From NCBI RefSeq assembly GCF_029946145.1, contig NZ_JAQSDY010000017.1, positions 1 through 64,000 on the forward strand: a stretch of DNA of 64,000 nucleotides, read 5' to 3'. The notes below the pieces were generated by a model. The model did no database searches and was not told where the DNA came from. It saw nothing but the letters and a program-made list of their open reading frames with translations. Source of the stretch: Brevundimonas sp. (lineage in GTDB: Bacteria > Pseudomonadota > Alphaproteobacteria > Caulobacterales > Caulobacteraceae). Positions within the stretch are counted from its first letter, which is position 1; each line of letters opens with the position of its first letter. Made by a program: the position numbers and the translations under genes. Below are positions 62,388 to 64,000 of this stretch, piece by piece.

Positions 62388-63263
62388 ATGGCCTTCGTTC
62401 CTTTCGACGATCGTGACGGCTGGATCTGGATGGACGGCGATTTCGTGCCTTGGCGGGAAGCGAAAACGCACGTTTTGACCCATGCCCTTCACTACGGCTC
62501 GTCGGTCTTCGAGGGGGAGCGTATGTATGGCGGCGAAATCTTCAAGCTGACCCCGCATAGCGAACGCCTGAAGCGTTCTGCAAACCTGCTGGATTTCGAC
62601 CTTCCGTACAGCGTGGCCGAGATCGACGCCGCCTGCAAGGCGACCTGCGAGAAGATGGGGCTGTCCGACTGTTATGTCCGCCCGGTCGCCTATCGCGGCC
62701 CGGAACAGGTCAGCGTCTCGACCCTGCACAACAAGACCCACGTGGCCATCGCCGTCTGGGAGTGGCCCAGCTATTTCGACGCCGAGACCAAGGCGAAGGG
62801 CATCCGCATGGAATGGGCCAAATGGCGCCGGCCCGACCCGATGACCGCCCCCTCGGCGGCCAAGGCGGCGGGTCTGTACATGATCTGCACCATGTCCAAG
62901 ACGGCGGCCGAAAAGCGCGGCTACGCCGACGCCATGATGCTGGACTGGCGCGGCTATGTCGCCGAGGCCACCGGGGCCAATGTCTTCTTCGTCCAGGACG
63001 GGGTGCTGCACACCCCGCCGGTCGACGCCATCCTGGACGGGATCACCCGTCAGACCATCATCGAGATGGCCAAGGCGAAGGGCATCGAGGTGGTCGTGCG
63101 TCATATCCGGCCCGAGGAGCTGGCGACCTTCAGCGAATGTTTCGTCACCGGCACGGCCGCCGAAGTGACGCCGGTGAGCGAGATCGGCGAATACCGGTTC
63201 ACCCCCGGCGCCCTCAGTCTGGGCCTGATGGAAGACTACGGCCGGCTGGTGCGGCGGCTCTAG
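62388..63263 (+). CDS. ilvE: branched-chain amino acid aminotransferase
   Basis: A 291-residue PLP-dependent fold-type IV enzyme transferring the amino group in Ile, Leu and Val synthesis. It begins MAFVPFDDRDGWIWMDGDFV; FEGERMYGGEIFKLTPHSER (about 40-59) and YADAMMLDWRGYVAEATGAN (about 179-198) are typical for the family. The PLP lysine is most likely in SAAKAAGLYM near residue 157. ECFVTGTAAEVTPV (about 247-260) matches the signature. GGGAGA precedes the ATG at 9 nt. Confidence 0.94.
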   Translation: MAFVPFDDRDGWIWMDGDFVPWREAKTHVLTHALHYGSSVFEGERMYGGEIFKLTPHSERLKRSANLLDFDLPYSVAEIDAACKATCEKMGLSDCYVRPVAYRGPEQVSVSTLHNKTHVAIAVWEWPSYFDAETKAKGIRMEWAKWRRPDPMTAPSAAKAAGLYMICTMSKTAAEKRGYADAMMLDWRGYVAEATGANVFFVQDGVLHTPPVDAILDGITRQTIIEMAKAKGIEVVVRHIRPEELATFSECFVTGTAAEVTPVSEIGEYRFTPGALSLGLMEDYGRLVRRL

Positions 63264-63343
63264 CCCCTCGGGCTCTTGTCAGAGCGGTCCGTCTCGCGTT
63301 CAACGGGACGAGGTCGGCGGGGAGTCGGCGGGGATTGTCGTCC

Positions 63344-64000
63344 ATGTTCAGCCTGCTGAATCTCCAGAGCCTGCTCGGGCTCGCCGTCATCGTCGCCGCC
63401 TGCTGGGCGCTGTCCGAGAACCGGCGCGCCTTTCCGTGGCGGCTGACGCTGGGAGCCATTGCGGTGCAGGCGGCGCTGGTGCTGGCGCTGTTCGCCATTC
63501 CGGGCTCGCAGAATGTGCTGGCGGCGGTCACCGGGGCGGTCGACGGTCTGAACACGGCGACGCAGCGGGGGACCCAGTTCGTGTTCGGCTATCTGGCCGG
63601 AGGCGACCAGCCCTATGCGGTGACCAACGACGGAGCCCTGTTCACCTTCGCCTTCCAGGTCCTGCCGCTGATCCTGGTGATCTCGGCCCTGTCGGCGCTG
63701 CTGTGGCACTGGAAGGTGCTGAAGTGGATCACCCACGGCTTCGGCATCCTGTTCCAGCGCACCATGGGCCTGGGCGGGGCCTCGGCCCTGGCGGTGGCGG
63801 CCAACATCTTTCTGGGCATGATCGAGAGCCCGATCGTGATCCGGGCCTATCTGGACAAGCTGACCCGGTCCGAGCTGTTCCTGATGATGGTGGTCGGGCT
63901 GGCCACCGTCGCCGGATCGACCATGGTGGCCTATGCCGCCATCCTGGGGCCGGTGCTGCCGAACGCGGCGGGGCATGTGCTGGTCGCCTCGATCGTCTCG
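63344..64000 (+). CDS. concentrative nucleoside transporter (NupC-like), 3' truncated by window
   Basis: An open frame from ATG 63344 continues to the window end with no stop (219 codons seen). The translation begins MFSLLNLQSLLGLAVIVAAC, a hydrophobic N-terminus, then has ALSENRRAFPWRLTLGAIAV, QNVLAAVTGAVDGLNTATQR-like linker, FTFAFQVLPLILVISALSAL and the CNT signature region GVG-like/GMIESPIVIRAYLDKLT (about 155-171), with further hydrophobic segments. This is the CNT/NupC family, importing nucleosides with H+ or Na+. The first part is complete; the C-terminus lies outside. Confidence 0.88.
   Translation, partial: MFSLLNLQSLLGLAVIVAACWALSENRRAFPWRLTLGAIAVQAALVLALFAIPGSQNVLAAVTGAVDGLNTATQRGTQFVFGYLAGGDQPYAVTNDGALFTFAFQVLPLILVISALSALLWHWKVLKWITHGFGILFQRTMGLGGASALAVAANIFLGMIESPIVIRAYLDKLTRSELFLMMVVGLATVAGSTMVAYAAILGPVLPNAAGHVLVASIVS

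Overview
The window is high-GC chromosomal DNA that looks like a member of the Caulobacteraceae, most like Brevundimonas. This assignment is inferred from gene content and order: an alphaproteobacterial murC-murB-ddl-ftsQ-ftsA-ftsZ-lpxC cluster, a long-linker FtsZ, an upstream ftsZ region carrying a CtrA-like box and GANTC (CcrM-type) sites, a large TonB-dependent receptor, and the lgt / MidA-like methyltransferase / polyphenol oxidase trio. No prophage, CRISPR array, complete insertion sequence or rRNA was seen. One tRNA gene, tRNA-Leu(UAA), is present.

Layout. 1-2.7 kb: an IS-like 23-bp inverted repeat and small poorly characterised genes. 2.7-6.8 kb: purD, a hemolysin III-type membrane protein, an L,D-transpeptidase-like protein and a secreted amidohydrolase. 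6.8-15.8 kb: minus-strand lipid A / LPS genes in two blocks (msbA-like, DUF374 acyltransferase, waaA, lpxK; and pmbA/tldD-like, cysQ, DUF4170), separated by small membrane proteins, a phosphatase and a lipoprotein. 15.9-20.5 kb: a MAPEG protein, a zinc carboxypeptidase, a NIPSNAP protein and an uncharacterised protein, divergent from a YafY/WYL regulator with a clear operator-like dyad between them. 20.5-27.4 kb: ubiD, a small helix-turn-helix protein, an aldo/keto reductase, hydrolases, DUF proteins and the tRNA. 27.6-37.8 kb: pyk, an apparently solitary D12-class adenine methyltransferase, rnhB-tag, a patatin-like lipoprotein, ygfZ, a GT9 protein, a dihydroorotase and an erpA-like gene. 37.8-54.8 kb: dgt, a SPOR protein, nagZ, scpA, scpB, then the division/cell-wall cluster. 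55-64 kb: polyphenol oxidase-like, methyltransferase, lgt, ubiK-like, ybjN-like, proC, an EnvZ/OmpR-like two-component pair, a branched-chain aminotransferase and the start of a concentrative nucleoside transporter cut by the window end.

How the parts fit together. Most of the window serves the cell envelope and division: peptidoglycan precursors (murC, murB, ddl), recycling (nagZ), septation (ftsQ, ftsA, ftsZ, SPOR protein), lipid A (lpxC, lpxK, waaA, msbA-like) and lipoprotein maturation (lgt). ScpAB adds chromosome condensation.

Most unusual features: (i) a TonB-dependent receptor gene with its own candidate promoter and terminator lies between ftsA and ftsZ; (ii) four intergenic palindromic elements of about 120-131 bp in two sequence subtypes, two of which sit at the ribosome-binding regions of scpB and murB; (iii) a junction between scpB and murC that brings together two groups usually found apart; (iv) a CtrA-like box with three GANTC sites upstream of ftsZ; (v) an adenine methyltransferase with no restriction partner; (vi) a YafY-type regulator facing a NIPSNAP operon across a TGACA-N5-TGTCA dyad. 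All family assignments rest on reading translated sequence and motifs without database searches.
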